Shown here in pieces: positions 16,354 through 26,103 of a DNA stretch of 46,099 nt (positions are counted from its first letter, which is position 1; every line of letters starts with the position of its first letter). The stretch lies in NCBI GenBank assembly GCA_934234035.1, contig CAKQHH010000013.1:1-46099 (forward strand), read 5' to 3'. The stretch comes from an uncultured Clostridia bacterium (GTDB taxonomy: Bacteria > Bacillota > Clostridia > Peptostreptococcales > Anaerovoracaceae). The translations under genes and the position numbers were made by a program. Below the pieces are notes generated by a model. The model was not told the DNA's origin. It did not search any database and worked only from the letters and a program-made list of their open reading frames with translations.

Positions 16354-17034
16354 TTAATCCTCTTCCTCCACCACCAGGGAGTACCCCACGTTTCGGGTGG
16401 CCTTAATCAGCACGTTCGCCCCCAAAGTCTTGAATTTCCGGCGAAGATAGGAAATGTACACCCAGATGATGCTGGTCTCCGCATCGCTGTCCAGGCCCCA
16501 AATCCGCTCGAAAATCTGCTCCGTGGACAGCACCTGCCCCGGATTGCTCATGAGGAGCTCCATCAGCTGAAATTCCTTGTTGGCCAGCCGAATGGAATTC
16601 TCCCCGCAGGCCAGCTCATAATTGGTCCGGTCCAGAGTCACGTTCCCCAGCTGAAGCACGGAGCTTGGATTCTTGGTCTGAACTCGGGTAATGGCCCGAA
16701 TCCGCGCCAGCAGCTCCTTCGGCTCGAAGGGTTTCGTCAGATAATCGTTGGCGCCGCTGTCCAGCCCCAGCACCTTGTCGTCCACCTCGGAGCGGGCGGT
16801 GAGAATCAGCACCGGCGTCAGGTCGTTCCGCTCCCGCAGCGTGCGCAGCACCGTCAGGCCGTCCACCTTCGGCATCATCAGATCCAGAATGACGGCGTCA
16901 TAACTGCTCACGTCCAGAAAATCCAACGCTTCCTCCCCGTCGTATGCCGCATCCACCGAGTAGTGGCTGCTCTCCAGAATCCGGGTCAGCGCCCGGGAGA
17001 GAGATTTTTCGTCTTCCGCAAGAAGTAGTCGCAT
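16354..17034 (-). CDS. OmpR/PhoB-family response regulator
   Basis: 226 aa, AAAGGAATAAAG upstream of the start. The receiver domain (1-115) has LLLAEDEKSLS acidic residues, DAVILDLMMPKVDG with the phospho-acceptor Asp, LTARS (Thr) and YLTKPFEPKELLARI (Lys). The winged-helix DNA-binding domain (about 130-224) ends ISYLRRKFKT...IKATRNVGYSLV, the usual OmpR pattern. It lies between the DUF1461 gene and its kinase in one minus-strand operon, so it may control that membrane protein or the divergent giant adhesin; this target is a guess. Confidence 0.95.
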   Translation of the reverse strand: MRLLLAEDEKSLSRALTRILESSHYSVDAAYDGEEALDFLDVSSYDAVILDLMMPKVDGLTVLRTLRERNDLTPVLILTARSEVDDKVLGLDSGANDYLTKPFEPKELLARIRAITRVQTKNPSSVLQLGNVTLDRTNYELACGENSIRLANKEFQLMELLMSNPGQVLSTEQIFERIWGLDSDAETSIIWVYISYLRRKFKTLGANVLIKATRNVGYSLVVEEED

Positions 17035-17080
17035 AAGCTTTATTCCTTTCCGCTAAAAACATTTTCGCTAAAAATATCTT

Positions 17081-17803
17081 CTACTTATATGTCACCCGTT
17101 TCCGGCGAATCCAAACAAAGATTGCACACATCGCCAGCTCCATCAGAAGAAATATCTCTCCGATTCGGAACGCCGTGTCGGAGAAGAAACCCTCCGGCAG
17201 CAAGTTGATGAGGTTATCTTCCGCCGGATCCAGGATCCACAGGTCGTTATCAAAGAACAAGTGATGAAATATCACGAAGTACCGGTCGAAACTTCCGGAA
17301 ACGATTAGCGCGGTAAGGCCGGTAATCGCCAGCAGGACGCCGGTTATTTTTGGGACCAGAGCGATGAAGTCCGGGAGCCGATTCGGATTCCGCTTTCGGC
17401 CGAACCAAAGCCCCCCGAGAATTCCCATACTGAGGAGGGCCGCAATATTTCGAAGGCGGAATCCGCCCAGAAAAAGTGCCCGGCAATCCTTCAGGTGGGC
17501 CTTCTCACGGTTCGAAAAAAATTCCTTCCGCTCCCCATCCAAGGTGGTCATCACGGTGAGATTTTTTCGGTCCCCTTTGAGGTAGTCCATCATCTCTTCG
17601 GTTACTTGCAGCGCGGATTCCATGGACATCTCGCCCCGCACATCCTCCAGCACCATGTATTTGTCGTATTCCTTTTCGAACCAGCCCGGCGTCCGGTAGA
17701 GCAGCACCTCCGCGGCGGTGAGCAGCAGGCACAGCATCATTGTCAGGCTGAACAGGAGGCTCAGCACCCAAGCGGTCCCGTGGCATCGTCGTTTGTCTTC
17801 CAT
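17081..17803 (-). CDS. DUF1461/TIGR01906 family integral membrane protein
   Basis: 240 aa, AAAGGGATATAAT before the start. Four hydrophobic helices: one at the N-terminus (LSLLFSLTMMLCLLLTAAEVLLY), two in the middle and one at the C-terminus. The family signature is FHHLFFDNDLWILDP and LINLLPEGFF. Its function is not known. It lies 46 bases upstream of the response regulator on the same strand, which makes it the first gene of a three-gene operon and a candidate partner of the sensor kinase. Confidence 0.85.
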   Translation of the reverse strand: MEDKRRCHGTAWVLSLLFSLTMMLCLLLTAAEVLLYRTPGWFEKEYDKYMVLEDVRGEMSMESALQVTEEMMDYLKGDRKNLTVMTTLDGERKEFFSNREKAHLKDCRALFLGGFRLRNIAALLSMGILGGLWFGRKRNPNRLPDFIALVPKITGVLLAITGLTALIVSGSFDRYFVIFHHLFFDNDLWILDPAEDNLINLLPEGFFSDTAFRIGEIFLLMELAMCAIFVWIRRKRVTYK

Positions 17804-18172
17804 ATTATATCCCTTTCCGTATCATACCCGGAATACCTTAAGCGGAGCTGAGTTCCGGCGGGTATCCCGATAAAATATTATATCTTTCAACGGGGAACAT
17901 ATCAACTGTTTGCGGTGGCTGCCGGCGGGGACCGCATCCAATCCGAAGGTATCCGAAATGAGCATAAATAAGTGGTTATGTATAATATATCTGTGGTTTA
18001 ATAATCAAAAAAGTACTCTTTCGAGTACCCCTTCAATCCGTACCGCTATGATAAAATAAATAATCATGGAGATGTAATGCATGAATGGTCGGCAAGTACG
18101 CAATATCACGGAACACCGGCCGGACATCATCCTTCCCTGGGGGTTGCAGGGGAGAATGAGGAAGGGGGAAAA
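17804..18172. other. Intergenic region between the divergent two-component operon and the giant adhesin
   Basis: Holds the leaders of both divergent units. TATAAT-like boxes occur on the minus strand near 17878 and on the plus strand at 17981-17986, neither with a convincing -35. CATACCCGG and its partial partner CGGGTATCC flank 17823-17870. A minus-strand terminator-like hairpin lies at 18005-18028 (separate entry). No RNA gene or small protein is recognised. Confidence 0.5.
18005..18028 (-). terminator. Minus-strand terminator-like hairpin in the adhesin leader
   Basis: GTACTC (18013-18018), TTTC, GAGTAC (18023-18028). Read on the minus strand the stem is followed by TTTTTTGATTATT. It would end transcripts running antisense to the adhesin gene; no minus-strand gene is supported there. 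Confidence 0.5.
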
Positions 18173-21100
18173 ATGATAGGCTATTTTCGTAAGCGAAAAA
18201 GAGTTGCCTGGATTGTGACGCTTTTGCTGTCCGTGACCATCCTGTTCGGGATGTCCGGAACAACAGTGTCCGCGGCAACCGGTGCCGTGGCAGACGATGT
18301 AACCATCAGCCACTGGCACGATTCTATTGCAATTGATGACACCACAAAGAATATCGGGAGGATTTGGACGGACAAGTCCGTATCTGCCGGCAACATTGTG
18401 ATGGGGAAGCTGGATAATTCCGGCACGAAGACCGTGGAGAAGAACGGGGATTCCGACTTCCTGGTAGGTCTGTCCGCGCTGTCTTCCGCCGCGAAGATTA
18501 TGGGACAGTCCACCGTTCCGCTGGACATCGTAATGGTGCTGGACGTATCCGGAAGTATGGATGACGACAATAAAATGAGCACCCTGAAGACGGCGGTGAA
18601 TTCTTTTATTGACGAGACGGCAAAGACCAACAGCGAGCGGTCCAACGAGAACCTGCGCAGCCGCATTTCGCTGGTAAAGTTCTCGGGTAAAAAAAGCAAC
18701 AATGTAGGAAATGATACCTACCGAGAGAGTGGCTATACTTACAACTACACTCAGATTGTGAGAAAATACAAGACATACACCAACGACAACAAGGCGGAGC
18801 TGAAGAACACGGTCAATGCGCTGAAACCGGCAGGTGCCACTGCGGCGGATTACGCCATGGATTACGCGAAGACTTTGGTGAACCAAAGCAAGGACGACGA
18901 GACCGCCAATCCGAACCGCAAGAACGTGAAGCGCATCGTCATCTTCTTCACCGACGGTGAGCCGAATCACGGTACCGGTTTTGACGAAAGCGTAGCCAAT
19001 ACGGCAATTCAGACGGCGAAGGGCATCAAGAATGATGCCACCATATACTCCATCGGCGTGTTCAAGGATGCGGATGCCAGCATCACCACCGGCGGTTCCG
19101 GTTTTTTTGGCACGTGGACCGATAAGGAGATGTTCAACACCTACATGCACGGTATGTCCAGCAACTATCCGAACGCGACCGCGTACGACAATCTGGGCAC
19201 TCGTGCCACGAATTCGGACGGAAGCCAGACCGCCTTCTACAAGGCCGCAACCCAGGCTTCGGAGCTGAATAACATCTTCAATGAAATTCAGGAAGAAATC
19301 ATCACGGCGGCCCAGTCTCCGACGGAAGTGGAAGGTGCGGATCCGACGCAGAGCGGCTACGTGACTCTGGTGGATCAGCTGGGGGACTACATGCAGGTAG
19401 ATGATTTGAATTCCCTGCTGTACGCAGAGAACCAGTACCACTACACAAAGAAGGATGTGACCAAGGAAGGAAACACCACCAAGGTAACCTATACCTTTGA
19501 GAAGGAGATTCCGGACACGAATCACGTATATCCGACGGGAAATCTGAGAGATATCAAGATTACCGTAGAGAAAGCCGATGCGGCGACCGCACTGGCGACG
19601 GGAGATAAGGTGACCGTAAAGATTCCGGCCAACCTGATCCCGCTGAGATACTATGAAGTTACCAAGGATAATAAGATGACCATCGACGACACTTATCCAT
19701 GTCGACTCTTCTATGACGTGAGCCTGAAGGCAGCGGCAGAGAAGAAGCTGGAGAGACCGGATGAAGCGATGGAGGCTTATATTGCCGAAAATTCTGACGA
19801 AGACGGTCAGGTGGCGTTCTATGCCAACAAGTACGACAAGAAGTCTTCCAATCGGGATTCGGAAGGCATCGGCGCATATGCAAACTTCACGCCGGCATCC
19901 ACCAACGACTTCTACTATTTTCAGGAAGACAAGGTCCTGTACACGGATGAAGCATGTACCCATCCGGAAAAGGATTCCATCGATACCAGTGGCGATACCA
20001 CGTACTACTACCAGCGTCAGTATTATGATAGAGATGCTTCCGGAAATGCGGTGAAGAAGACCTATGCCGTAAAGGTTCCGGGCAACAGCAATCTTTTCCT
20101 GGAAGGCTATGCGAAGAAGAACACCAAGACGGGTGAATACTACATCCCGGCCGGAACACCGAGAACCACCAGTCTGACTTATTTTACCGAAAATAAGGCG
20201 GACGGCGCCAATAAGTCCCAGACATCCAATCGGGTAATCAAGCCGGTATGGGAGAACAACTACGCCGGAAAGACCGTATATACCCATCTGGGCAACAACG
20301 GAAAGCTGGTCAAGGAACTTCCGGGCGAGCTGGATATTCGGAAATCCGTACAGGCGGCAGAGGGGCATCAGGTTCCGGACAGCCTGAAGGATCAGGAGTT
20401 CGAGTACAGCCTGACGTTTACCGGCGGTGCAAAAGAAAAATACACCGCTCAGAAGTACACCGGCGCGGACAAAGAGGGCGACGAGTTCACTGTCAAGTCC
20501 GGAGATACCTTTAAATTAAAGGACGATCAGACCTTGAAGATTTACGGTGTGGATGGCGGAACCCGGTACACCGTAACCGAGGCAAAGCCGGAGCATTTCA
20601 CCGGAAGCGCTGCACAGCGGAATGCCGGTGAAGGCAGCGAGACCGGAACGAACAACGACGGCGGAGTATATGCGAAGGGAACCGTTGCCGGCAAAGACGC
20701 CGCAGTGGTAGATTACACCAATATCTATCAGGCCGACTCCACCACACTGAAGGGTTCCGAGTCCCTGAAGATTAAGAAGAATTTCGAAACCGCATCCGGT
20801 GCATCCGCATGGGATATGGATTATTTGAAGGACGCGAAATTCCAGTTCATTCTGAGCCCGCTGGATAACGAATGTCCGATGCCAAAGGATGCCGCTGTTG
20901 TGGACGGCATGAAGGTTTCCCGCCTGAACGTAAACTCCAAGGCGGAAATCGAAAAAGCCTTTGGCGATATCGAATACACCAAGCCGGGCACATACGAGTA
21001 CCAGATTACGGAAAAGGATCCGGGAGATACGGCGAAGCAGGGTGTAACCTACTCCAGCGCATCGTATCGCGTTACCGTAAAGGTGACCGATGAGAACGGA

Positions 21101-24100
21101 AGCCTGAAGGCCAATGCCACCATGAAGAAAATCCGCAAGGATGACGGCTCAGAAGTGGCAAACCCAACTGCTGTGGATAATAAAACCGCAGCATTTGCGA
21201 ACGTATATGACGCAAAAGAACAGACCGTCACTCTGAGTGCCGGAAAGGAATTTGCGGATTACACCGGAACCAAGACTTTAAAGGACGGCGACTATAAGTT
21301 CCGTCTCACTCCGGTGACCGAAGGGGCACCGCTGCCGGATGGCGCATCCGGACACGTGGACGCATCGAATATCGGAAATGGCGTGAAATTCGGAAACATC
21401 ACCTTTACGGCAGAGCACGCAAAGGGTGCTACCCAGGATAAACCGCTCACTTACGAATATAAGATGAAGGAAATCCTGCCGGAAGGTGCGACTGCATCCA
21501 ACCACTACACCGTAGACGGATTGACCTATGACAACGCGGAATACAAGGTGCGCATCAACGTGTACATCGATGACGTGGACGGTCAGGACACGGTAGTAGC
21601 GGATTACAAGTATCTGGATGCAGACGGAAAAGAGCTGCAGACCGTGCCGATTTTCCGGAACTCCTACAAAGCAGATGCCGTAACCCTCACCGGAAACACG
21701 GCGCTTGCAGGCGAGAAGACCCTCAACGGAAGAGACGGAAAGACCGACGAAGCATTTAACTTCAAATTGACACCGGACGCAGAGACTCAGAAAGCGATTG
21801 AGAAGAGCGACGTTTCCATCGCTGAGAACGGAGACACCGCTTCGGTAAAGAATCTGAAGAACGGCGAAGCAAAAGACTTCGGATTCGGCAATGTCACCTT
21901 CCGAAACGAAGGCGTATATCGCTTCGACATTACCGAGAAGGTACCGGGAACCCCGGCCGGCGGAATGACCTATGACCGCCACGCCACCAAGGTGACCGTG
22001 ACCGTAACCGACGATGCGGACCACCCGGGCAAGCTCAAAGCCACGGTGGAATACAACAACGGTACCGTATCGGATAAGACGGACAAAGCCGTATTCAAGA
22101 ACAACTACGAATCCAGCCTGGTATACGGAACCACCGGCGCCCTGAACATTCAGAAGGTGCTGAACGGCCGTACCATGAAGGCGGGCGAGTTTGAATTCAC
22201 CTACGGACCGAAGGACGGTCAGTCGGCGAAAATCACCAACCCGAACCAGCGCGGATCCGGCGAACCGGACACCATGAATGTTCTGGCAGATCTTTCCTTC
22301 GACCAGACCATGTCCGGAAAGACCCAGACCTACATCGTTCGGGAAACCAAGGGCAGCATCAAGGGCGTGACCTACGACGAACGAATCGGTACCGTGGAAA
22401 TCACACCACAGGACAACGGCGACGGAACTATGCACGTAGTCACCAAGGTGACCATGAAGAACGCAGACGGTTCCGGCGAATCGGTAAAAACATACGACAG
22501 CTCCAAGCAGAATTCCGGCACTCCGACCGTTCGGTTCACCAACACCTACGCGGCAGCAGCGACGGATCCGGTACAGGTCATCACCGGCTTCAATAAGAAG
22601 CTCACCGGAAGAGAGTGGAAGGACGGCGAAACCTTTACCTTCAAGCTGAAGAACGTATCGAAACCGGATGGCGTGGAAACCGCACCGATGCCGGAGAATG
22701 ACGAAGTTACCGTCAGCAAGGCAGATGTAAAGGACGGCAAAGCGCCGATTGAATTCGGCACACTGACCTTCAAGAAGGCGGGCGAGTATAAGTACCGGCT
22801 GACAGAGAAGGTACCGAGTCCGGAAGCAGCGGGCATGACCTACGACAAGGCGGTTCGCGACATTACCGTAACCGTTACCGATAACGGAACGGGCAAGCTC
22901 ACCGCAGCAGTTACCGCTGTCAGCGGCAGCAAGACATTTACAAACGAATACACGACCGAAGATCTGCCGATGAATCAGGTTCTGGGACTGAGCATGAACA
23001 AAGTTCTGACCGGTCGGGACATGACGAAAGATGATTTTAGTTTTACCCTGAAGGGCGCTGACGAAGCATCGGCGAAGAAGCTGAACATTTCGGAAGACGG
23101 TGCAACCGTACCGGGCAAAGCCGGTGCGGACGGCGAGACCGTTACCGTAATGAGCGGACTGAACATGACCCTGAAACAGGCGGATATCGGAAAGACGTAC
23201 GCATACACCTTCGAAGAGGTGAAGGGCTCCGCAAAGGGCATCGTCTACGATGAGAGCCAATATAAGCTGGAAATCACCGCAAAGGACGGCGGCGATGGAA
23301 CGCTGAAGGCGGAAGTGGTACTGAAGGACAAGGCCGGCAAGGAATTGTTCCGGAAGACCGTAAGCAAAGAAAACCCGGAAATGGGCGAAAAGGGCATCAC
23401 CCTGGCATTTGCGAACCGGTACGACGGATCCACGGATGTTTCCGGCGGAACCAAGGCGGACATCAACGCGTCCAAGAAGCTGACCGGCCGGAAGCTGAAA
23501 GCCGGCGAGTTCACCTTTGAGCTGATGACGAAGCCGGGCGACGGCAGCGAAGGCACCGTACTTCAGACCAAGAAGAACGGCGCAGACGGCAGCATCCACT
23601 TCGATGCGCTGAGCTACCGGACCAATGAAAAGGCGGCAGGAAACGGCACCGTACTGAAGAAGGCGGTAGAGGATGGATACGCTACTAAGACCACCAAGGA
23701 TGGCAAGGCAGTATACACCGTGAACTACCGTGTGGCAGAATCGGCAAACAGCCTGCCAAAGGGCGTTACCGTGACTGCAGGAAGCTTTGATCTTTCGGTA
23801 GAGGTTACCGACAACAGCGACGGAACCCTCACCGCGAAGACCATTTATCCGAAGGATTCCGGAGATAAGTGCGAATTTGTGAACACCTACGGAACCGGAG
23901 AAGCCGTTCCAGTGAACGTATCCGGAAGCAAGACTTTGGAAGCAGAGGAAGGATTGAATCCGCCGGATATCAGCGGCAAGTTCACCTTCAAGCTGAAGGC
24001 ACTGACCGAAGGCGCTCCGATGCCGAAGGATGAAACGGTTGCCAACGACGGAAACGGCAACGTAACCTTCGGAACGCTGGCATTCAAGATTGACGATCTG

Positions 24101-25192
24101 AAAGACGTGGACCCGGCAGATGACGGTTCCCGTGAAAAGACATTCAAGTACAGCGTGACGGAGTCCGGAAGCGTACCGGGCGTTGTGAACGATTCCAAGA
24201 GCACGAAGGAATTCGAACTCACCCTGAAGGATGACGGAGAAGGACACCTGTCGGTAAGCCGGAAACCGGAGACCGATAACCTGTTTGCTTTTACCAACAC
24301 CTATCGGGTGGAGGAACTGTCCTCCAGCGTAACGGATCAGATTGACATCACCAAGAAACTGGATGGAAGAGATCTGAAGGACGGCGAATTCAAGTTCCGT
24401 CTGATGGAAGACGGCAAGGTGATCTCGGAAGCGAAAAATGACGCAAACGGCAAGGTGACATTCAATAAGATTACCTACACAAAGCCGGGAAGCCATACCT
24501 ACACTGTCTGTGAGGAGAACGACGGCAAGGGCGGCGTGGTTTATGACAGCAACAGCTACACCGTATACACACTGGTTGTGGACAACGGAAACGGCAAGCT
24601 GGAAGCGACCCACCGCATGGACAAGGAAATCTCCGGCGACCAGCCGGCTTCGGAGGACATGACCTTCGCCAACAAGTATCAGGCAAAGCCGACCGAAGTG
24701 ACCCTGGGCGTGACAAAACGTCTGAACAACGCAAAACTGAAAGCCGGACAGTTCACCTTCGTGCTGAAGGATGCGAACGGCGAGGAAGTGGAACGTGCTA
24801 AGAATAAGGCAGACGGAAGTGTTACGTTCAAGACGCTCGGGTTCGAGACGGCCGGAACGTACGAGTACACCATCGAAGAGCTGAATGACAAGCAGAAGGG
24901 CATCACCTACGACACCAAGGTTCACCATGTGACCATTAAGGTGACGGATAATGGTGAAGGTTCCCTGAAGGCAGAGCTGACCGGCGACAAGGCGGTATTC
25001 AGCAACAGCTATGATAACGGTGACAACGGCGGTGGCGGCAACGGCGGCAACGGCGGCAACGGTAAAACACCGGTTGTAACGCCGACCGGCATCCAGACCG
25101 GAGACTACACCAGCGGCTTCATGGGAATGGTAGTACTGTTCCTGTCCGCATGTGCGAGTCTGGCAGTGACCCTTCGCAAGAAGAGAGCATAG
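18173..25192 (+). CDS. Giant VWA-domain adhesin with eleven pilin isopeptide-linkage repeats and C-terminal anchor
   Basis: 2339 aa. The start at 18173 follows GGAAGGGGG; upstream in-frame codons lack a ribosome site. A signal peptide (residues 1 to about 33, ending TVSAA) is followed by a von Willebrand A domain with the MIDAS motif DVSGSMDDD near residue 122 and FFTDGEPNHG. A Tyr-rich spacer (about 540-715) precedes eleven repeats of 110-150 residues (from about 720 to 2280) of the FctA/Spy0128-type isopeptide family. Each has a Lys in K-x-L-x-GR near its start, a Glu in the YxYxxxE strand and an Asn in the closing F-x-N-x-Y, the residues expected to form an intramolecular Lys-Asn bond. A Gly/Asn linker, TPTGIQTGDYT, a hydrophobic helix and RKKRA form a sortase-type tail with a non-canonical motif. 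It is probably a tip adhesin or fibrous stalk. No sortase or other pilin gene is in the window. Confidence 0.92.
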   Translation: MIGYFRKRKRVAWIVTLLLSVTILFGMSGTTVSAATGAVADDVTISHWHDSIAIDDTTKNIGRIWTDKSVSAGNIVMGKLDNSGTKTVEKNGDSDFLVGLSALSSAAKIMGQSTVPLDIVMVLDVSGSMDDDNKMSTLKTAVNSFIDETAKTNSERSNENLRSRISLVKFSGKKSNNVGNDTYRESGYTYNYTQIVRKYKTYTNDNKAELKNTVNALKPAGATAADYAMDYAKTLVNQSKDDETANPNRKNVKRIVIFFTDGEPNHGTGFDESVANTAIQTAKGIKNDATIYSIGVFKDADASITTGGSGFFGTWTDKEMFNTYMHGMSSNYPNATAYDNLGTRATNSDGSQTAFYKAATQASELNNIFNEIQEEIITAAQSPTEVEGADPTQSGYVTLVDQLGDYMQVDDLNSLLYAENQYHYTKKDVTKEGNTTKVTYTFEKEIPDTNHVYPTGNLRDIKITVEKADAATALATGDKVTVKIPANLIPLRYYEVTKDNKMTIDDTYPCRLFYDVSLKAAAEKKLERPDEAMEAYIAENSDEDGQVAFYANKYDKKSSNRDSEGIGAYANFTPASTNDFYYFQEDKVLYTDEACTHPEKDSIDTSGDTTYYYQRQYYDRDASGNAVKKTYAVKVPGNSNLFLEGYAKKNTKTGEYYIPAGTPRTTSLTYFTENKADGANKSQTSNRVIKPVWENNYAGKTVYTHLGNNGKLVKELPGELDIRKSVQAAEGHQVPDSLKDQEFEYSLTFTGGAKEKYTAQKYTGADKEGDEFTVKSGDTFKLKDDQTLKIYGVDGGTRYTVTEAKPEHFTGSAAQRNAGEGSETGTNNDGGVYAKGTVAGKDAAVVDYTNIYQADSTTLKGSESLKIKKNFETASGASAWDMDYLKDAKFQFILSPLDNECPMPKDAAVVDGMKVSRLNVNSKAEIEKAFGDIEYTKPGTYEYQITEKDPGDTAKQGVTYSSASYRVTVKVTDENGSLKANATMKKIRKDDGSEVANPTAVDNKTAAFANVYDAKEQTVTLSAGKEFADYTGTKTLKDGDYKFRLTPVTEGAPLPDGASGHVDASNIGNGVKFGNITFTAEHAKGATQDKPLTYEYKMKEILPEGATASNHYTVDGLTYDNAEYKVRINVYIDDVDGQDTVVADYKYLDADGKELQTVPIFRNSYKADAVTLTGNTALAGEKTLNGRDGKTDEAFNFKLTPDAETQKAIEKSDVSIAENGDTASVKNLKNGEAKDFGFGNVTFRNEGVYRFDITEKVPGTPAGGMTYDRHATKVTVTVTDDADHPGKLKATVEYNNGTVSDKTDKAVFKNNYESSLVYGTTGALNIQKVLNGRTMKAGEFEFTYGPKDGQSAKITNPNQRGSGEPDTMNVLADLSFDQTMSGKTQTYIVRETKGSIKGVTYDERIGTVEITPQDNGDGTMHVVTKVTMKNADGSGESVKTYDSSKQNSGTPTVRFTNTYAAAATDPVQVITGFNKKLTGREWKDGETFTFKLKNVSKPDGVETAPMPENDEVTVSKADVKDGKAPIEFGTLTFKKAGEYKYRLTEKVPSPEAAGMTYDKAVRDITVTVTDNGTGKLTAAVTAVSGSKTFTNEYTTEDLPMNQVLGLSMNKVLTGRDMTKDDFSFTLKGADEASAKKLNISEDGATVPGKAGADGETVTVMSGLNMTLKQADIGKTYAYTFEEVKGSAKGIVYDESQYKLEITAKDGGDGTLKAEVVLKDKAGKELFRKTVSKENPEMGEKGITLAFANRYDGSTDVSGGTKADINASKKLTGRKLKAGEFTFELMTKPGDGSEGTVLQTKKNGADGSIHFDALSYRTNEKAAGNGTVLKKAVEDGYATKTTKDGKAVYTVNYRVAESANSLPKGVTVTAGSFDLSVEVTDNSDGTLTAKTIYPKDSGDKCEFVNTYGTGEAVPVNVSGSKTLEAEEGLNPPDISGKFTFKLKALTEGAPMPKDETVANDGNGNVTFGTLAFKIDDLKDVDPADDGSREKTFKYSVTESGSVPGVVNDSKSTKEFELTLKDDGEGHLSVSRKPETDNLFAFTNTYRVEELSSSVTDQIDITKKLDGRDLKDGEFKFRLMEDGKVISEAKNDANGKVTFNKITYTKPGSHTYTVCEENDGKGGVVYDSNSYTVYTLVVDNGNGKLEATHRMDKEISGDQPASEDMTFANKYQAKPTEVTLGVTKRLNNAKLKAGQFTFVLKDANGEEVERAKNKADGSVTFKTLGFETAGTYEYTIEELNDKQKGITYDTKVHHVTIKVTDNGEGSLKAELTGDKAVFSNSYDNGDNGGGGNGGNGGNGKTPVVTPTGIQTGDYTSGFMGMVVLFLSACASLAVTLRKKRA

Positions 25193-25260
25193 CACTAGGG
25201 GTTTCATAACGGATGAAACCGTAAAGGAAATGTATCCTATCAATTAATCCCCAAAATAAA

Positions 25261-25305
25261 GGAAGCAGCGATTTCGATTTTCGAAATCGCTGCTTTCCTT
25301 TTTTC
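25261..25305. terminator. Bidirectional terminator between the adhesin and the isochorismatase gene
   Basis: AGCAGCGATTTCGA (25264-25277) and TCGAAATCGCTGCT (25281-25294) form a perfect 14-bp stem with a 3-base loop. TTTCCTTTTTTC follows on the plus strand; the minus side has a weaker T-rich tail. Confidence 0.88.
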
Positions 25306-25325
25306 ATATTCCCCGGAGGGCAACA

Positions 25326-25856
25326 TTATTCCACCTCAATCTGGCAGACCTTCATGGCGTTCAGTGCATTTTGGTGCTGCTCCGGGGTGACGCCGGCACA
25401 GCATTTTTCCAGGACCCGGATTGGGGTTTCCGGGAAGGCTGCTTTGAGAATCATGGCGTTGGAAATCACACAGATATCCGTGCACAAGCCCACCAGGGTG
25501 ATGGAAGAAATCGGATCCTCATCGTCCTCCAGGAGCTGGATGCATTTTGGCAGTTCCAGGGAACCGAAGGAAGGTTTGTTCAGCTCCATCACGGTGTCCG
25601 GCACGTCGGCGGCTTCCGCAATGACCGGGTTCAGCTCCCAGCCTTCCGTGCCCTCCACGCAGTGAATCACCGGCAGGTGCTCCCCCTCCTGGGTATGGAG
25701 GTAGTATTTCTGGTGCGTGTCCCGGGTGCAGATGACCGGACCGTCCCAGTTCCGGATGGTCTCCGCCACCGCCGGCACGATGGCTTCCGCCTCCTTGGTA
25801 CCTAGCGCGCCGTCTATAAAATCATTTTGCATATCTACAACAATCAGAAAATCCAT
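25326..25856 (-). CDS. Isochorismatase-family cysteine hydrolase (nicotinamidase-like)
   Basis: 176 aa. The start at 25856 (MDFLIVVDMQNDF) has GAGAGGAAT upstream and matches family N-termini; a longer frame is open. The catalytic triad is visible as Asp in VVDMQNDFIDG, Lys in ELNKPSFGS and Cys in LVGLCTDICV. CTRDTHQKYYLHTQEGEHLP resembles the metal-binding segment of nicotinamidases, and HCVEGTEGWEL is also typical. It probably converts nicotinamide to nicotinate in NAD salvage; other amides are possible. Confidence 0.88.
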   Translation of the reverse strand: MDFLIVVDMQNDFIDGALGTKEAEAIVPAVAETIRNWDGPVICTRDTHQKYYLHTQEGEHLPVIHCVEGTEGWELNPVIAEAADVPDTVMELNKPSFGSLELPKCIQLLEDDEDPISSITLVGLCTDICVISNAMILKAAFPETPIRVLEKCCAGVTPEQHQNALNAMKVCQIEVE

Positions 25857-26103
25857 GATATATTCCTCTCTCCCTTGAATTGATACCGTTCGCAGCGAGG
25901 CCATCGGCCAATCCGCAGGGCCTCACTTCCTCTAAATTATATCGAGGGTAAAAAGAAATAACAACCCCCAATCGCTTCCGGCCGGTCTGCAGGACCTTTT
26001 CTCCGCAAAAGTTTGACAGCATGCCCCTGCAAGTGGTAAAATCAGCCCATTGCGGGACTTCCCGAAAACGAATCCCGCCGGAAATCGAGAGGAACTTATA
26101 TTT

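Noticed and set aside
18069..18172. Riboswitch in the adhesin leader
   Set aside because: The GGGGGTTGCAGGGG segment recalls part of a cyclic di-GMP aptamer, but the conserved core elements and pairing of that class are not present.
21278..25243. 1321-codon antisense frame in the giant adhesin gene, and a 787-codon one at 18005-20368
   Set aside because: They mirror the codon bias and low stop frequency of the sense strand. The predicted products resemble no protein, have odd composition and lack ribosome sites, while the sense frame has clear domains.
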